Assembly (NCBI GenBank): GCA_030040815.1
Contig: JASHSZ010000707.1
Location: 1 to 7,861, forward strand
Origin: Streptosporangiaceae bacterium
Lineage (GTDB): Bacteria > Actinomycetota > Actinomycetes > Streptosporangiales > Streptosporangiaceae
Reading direction: 5' to 3'
Length of the DNA: 7,861 bases
Under the pieces are notes generated by a model, which made no database searches, had not been told where the DNA came from, and saw only the letters and a program-made list of their open reading frames with translations. The first letter of the stretch is position 1; every line of letters starts with the position of its first letter. A program made the position numbers and the translations under genes. Positions 6,008 through 7,861 of the stretch are shown here, piece by piece.

Positions 6008-6340
6008 ATGACTTGCGCCAGCTATTCGCGGGCCGCCGCCTGGCGCGGCGAGAATTATCTTGTGACCGACCTTGGACCGTCGCTGTCCACCGAGCAGCTG
6101 CAAGCAATCCTCAAGACGGAGGGATACCCGTAATCCACCTATGGGATCGGCCGAGCCGGACAGTACCTGGACCAGGCTTTCGTCATCGACAAGTGGAGCA
6201 ACCGCTGGGTGGTCTATTACACCGAGCGTGGCAGGAAGACCGAGATCGGCAAACACGCCACCGAAGACGCCGCGTGCCGCGATTTGCTCACGCGAATCCG
6301 AGGCGACGCGACGTACTTTGCGAGTCAGTCCGCCACCTAG
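6008..6340 (+). pseudogene. hypothetical gene interrupted by an in-frame TAA
   Basis: Reading from ATG 6008, codons give ENYLVTDLGPSLSTEQLQAI and LKTEGYP, then TAA at 6131-6133. Without any change of frame the sequence goes on: STYGIGRAGQYLDQAFVIDK, WSNRWVVYYTERGRKTEIGK, HATEDAACRDLLTRIRGDA, ending at TAG 6338-6340. Both halves have G/C-rich third positions, and together they make one credible protein of about 110 residues. The block 'W.VYYTERG.KTE...F/HATEDAACR.LL.RI' resembles small actinobacterial hypothetical proteins found near immunity-type genes, from memory. One base change (for example CAA or GAA to TAA at codon 42) explains the break. The second half has no plausible own start with a ribosome binding site. 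It follows the 102-aa hypothetical gene by 23 bp, likely in one operon. A sequencing error is the main alternative. Confidence 0.7.
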
Positions 6341-6792
6341 TTGAGCACGGTCGCACGCACACGGAGCGGCAGATCCGTGCGTTGTCGTGATTGGACAGCC
6401 GTGCATAAAAGTTCAGGCTGAGCCGACGGGTCTGTTGTGAGCGCCCTTCGCATATAGGACGCCTGCCCCGCTTATGCCTGCGCGCTTCGGCGCCTACCCG
6501 CCTTATGCGCGCTGACTGGCGCTTGGCGATGCGCGCCGTGGTGACGACGGAACGGGCAATCTGAGCGCTCGCTGCGCCTTGGCCGTGGTGATCGGAGCTC
6601 GGCGGGGCCGGGTGTCCAAGCGAAGACTTCGTCGGGGGTCATTGCCGATCGCGAACGGCGCGCGTGAGCCGTGCGCCGCCTCTCGCTTGATTGAGTCTTC
6701 GGATCTATGCTCGTCGAGGATCTTCGCTTCGACGTCGCGACACTTGACGATCGACAAAGAACCCACCGTGCGCGAACGGGGAGGACACGATC
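6341..6792. other. 452-bp intergenic region upstream of the epoxide hydrolase gene
   Basis: No supported gene lies here. It contains a hairpin just after the broken gene (listed separately), a TATAGG hexamer at 6453-6458 without a partner -35, and TTATGC twice at 6472 and 6512, each near GCGC runs. It also has an 11-bp perfect palindrome CGAAGACTTCG at 6621-6631, which could be an operator. The last bases hold the ribosome binding site GGGGAGGA (6778-6785) of the epoxide hydrolase gene. A minus-strand frame is open across this region but runs antisense through the epoxide hydrolase gene and is judged a shadow. Confidence 0.45.
6355..6382 (+). terminator. possible terminator hairpin after the broken hypothetical gene
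   Basis: ACGC (6355-6358) plus ACGGA (6361-6365) pair with TCCGT (6374-6378) plus GCGT (6379-6382), giving nine pairs with a two-base bulge and an eight-base loop. It begins 14 bases after TAG 6340. There is no T-run. Position and stem length make it a moderate candidate for ending the 5676-6340 transcript. Confidence 0.38.
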
Positions 6793-7857
6793 ATGAGCGA
6801 CTCCGGGACTGCGAGCGCGGAGAGCGCGGTCCGGCCGTTCCGAATCGAAGTACCTCAGGGCGAGATCGACGAGCTGCGCCGCCGCATCGAGGCGACGCGC
6901 TGGCCGACCAGGGAACTCGTCACCGATCGGTCGCAGGGTGTGCAATTGGCGGCGATACAGAACCTCGCGCGGTACTGGACGACCGAGTACGACTGGCGCC
7001 GGTGCGAGGCTCGATTGAACGCGCTGCCGCAGTTCAAGACCGAGATCGACGGGCTGGACATCCACTTCATCCACGTCGAGTCGGCACATAAGAACGCGTT
7101 GCCGTTGATCATGACGCACGGCTGGCCGGGCTCGGTCGTCGAGTTGCTCGAGACTATCGGTCCGCTCACCGACCCGACCGCGCACGGCGGCCGCGCTGAG
7201 GACGCGTTCCACCTCGTGCTGCCGTCGATCCCCGGCTACGGGTTCTCCGATGAGCCAGCCGAGCTCGGCTGGGGTCCGATCCGCATCGGACGAGCGTGGG
7301 CGGAGCTGATGCGGCGCCTGGGTTATACCCGGTACGTCGCGCAGGGGGGCGACGTGGGCTCCCAGGTCACCGACGCGATGGGCCGCCTGGCACTCGAGGG
7401 GCTGATCGGCATCCACACCAACCTTCTCACGCCGGCGCTGGGCGATGCCGAGGCCCTGAGCCAGTCGCCGCCGTCGGCAGCAGAGCGAGCCGCCCTCGAC
7501 GCGCTCGCCGAATTCCATGCGACCGGCGTTGGGTATTTCGTGGAGCAGGCGACGCGCCCGGAGACGATTGGCTACGCCCTCCTGGATTCACCCGTCGCGC
7601 TGGCAGCGTGGATGATTGATCACGATACGGACAGCTACCAGAAGATCGCACGGGGTTTTGTCGACGGACAACCTTCGGGCAATCTCACCCGGGAACACAT
7701 CGTCGACAACATCACCCTGTACTGGCTCACAAGCACTGGTGCGTCGGCTGCGCGCTCGTACTGGGAAGAAGGACAAGAAAATGCTCGCGCGGCGAGCCAG
7801 GCTCCCACGCCGGTCTCGATTCCGGTCGGCTTCACGACGTTCCCCGGGGAGATCTGA
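6793..7857 (+). CDS. epoxide hydrolase (EHN/microsomal type), C-terminally truncated
   Basis: This 354-residue alpha/beta hydrolase would open epoxides to diols. ATG 6793 follows GGGGAGGA (6778-6785). The N-terminal EHN domain (about 15-125) reads PFRIEVPQGEIDELRRRIEA, WP, then YDWRRCEARLNALPQF. HGWPGS at 109-114 is the oxyanion-hole motif. The nucleophile is Asp187 in AQGGDVGS, where many relatives have GGDWGS or GGDIGS. SYWEE at 322-326 matches the lid tyrosine region, and VGFTTFPGEI at 345-354 carries the acid Glu353, equivalent to Glu404 of mammalian microsomal epoxide hydrolase. The frame stops directly after FPGEI at TGA 7855-7857. In the mammalian enzyme the catalytic His lies 27 residues after that Glu, in GGHFAA; here it is missing. 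Relatives usually continue for some 30-50 residues. TGG to TGA would explain it, since many relatives have an aromatic residue there. The window ends four bases later, so the continuation is not visible. Confidence 0.88.
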   Translation: MSDSGTASAESAVRPFRIEVPQGEIDELRRRIEATRWPTRELVTDRSQGVQLAAIQNLARYWTTEYDWRRCEARLNALPQFKTEIDGLDIHFIHVESAHKNALPLIMTHGWPGSVVELLETIGPLTDPTAHGGRAEDAFHLVLPSIPGYGFSDEPAELGWGPIRIGRAWAELMRRLGYTRYVAQGGDVGSQVTDAMGRLALEGLIGIHTNLLTPALGDAEALSQSPPSAAERAALDALAEFHATGVGYFVEQATRPETIGYALLDSPVALAAWMIDHDTDSYQKIARGFVDGQPSGNLTREHIVDNITLYWLTSTGASAARSYWEEGQENARAASQAPTPVSIPVGFTTFPGEI

Positions 7858-7861
7858 CGGA

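Noticed and set aside
5956..6390. 144-codon plus-strand open frame overlapping the interrupted gene
   Set aside because: It is out of frame with the family-like sequence ENYLVTDLG and VVYYTERG; its downstream product is Arg-rich and patternless.
6474..6515. 13-codon leader-like frame (MPARFGAYPPYAR)
   Set aside because: It has no ribosome binding site and no attenuator structure tied to the epoxide hydrolase gene; likely chance.
6715..6792. TTGACG (6744-6749) as a -35 element for the epoxide hydrolase gene
   Set aside because: No -10-like hexamer lies 16-19 bases downstream; the sequence there is GC-rich (CGTGCG).
6472..7518. 348-codon minus-strand open frame
   Set aside because: It is antisense to the conserved part of the epoxide hydrolase; the product is Arg-rich without motifs, as expected for a shadow frame.

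Overview
The window is high-GC DNA with strongly G/C-biased third codon positions and purine-rich Shine-Dalgarno sites. That, and the protein types present, point to an actinomycete; the genus cannot be read from it. No tRNA, rRNA, CRISPR array or recognisable transposase was found. It reads as a patchwork of small accessory genes, several of them broken, around one large regulator.

Left part (1-1123): the C-terminal end of a VOC/glyoxalase-type protein runs in from outside the window. A gene-poor stretch follows, holding the frameshifted remnant of an unnamed actinobacterial hypothetical gene (about 422-714) and two short tandem repeats (358-393 and 725-748).

Centre (1124-4519): an 855-aa minus-strand regulator has an N-terminal XRE-type helix-turn-helix, an NB-ARC-like NTPase and a long TPR-like helical C-terminus. 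Across a 330-bp divergent spacer with inverted repeats, two very small plus-strand genes (65 and 59 codons) follow, each with a clear ribosome binding site. Both small proteins carry a similar QA(Q)RD-x-L-x-LA helix. This regulator plus two micro-proteins is the best candidate in the window for an undescribed functional unit.

Right-centre (4778-6340): a YciI-like protein converges on an Imm1-like immunity gene with a strong ribosome binding site. Divergent from the immunity gene are a 102-aa hypothetical gene and, 23 bp after it, a second hypothetical gene interrupted by one in-frame TAA. No toxin gene is in the window, so the immunity gene looks like an orphan or the edge of a toxin-immunity locus.

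Right end (6341-7861): after a 452-bp non-coding stretch comes an epoxide hydrolase of the microsomal (EHN) type with a good start. Its reading frame stops directly after the FPGEI motif, before the region that should carry the catalytic histidine. The window therefore holds three apparently broken genes (frameshift, nonsense, C-terminal truncation), which suggests gene decay in an accessory region or local sequence errors.
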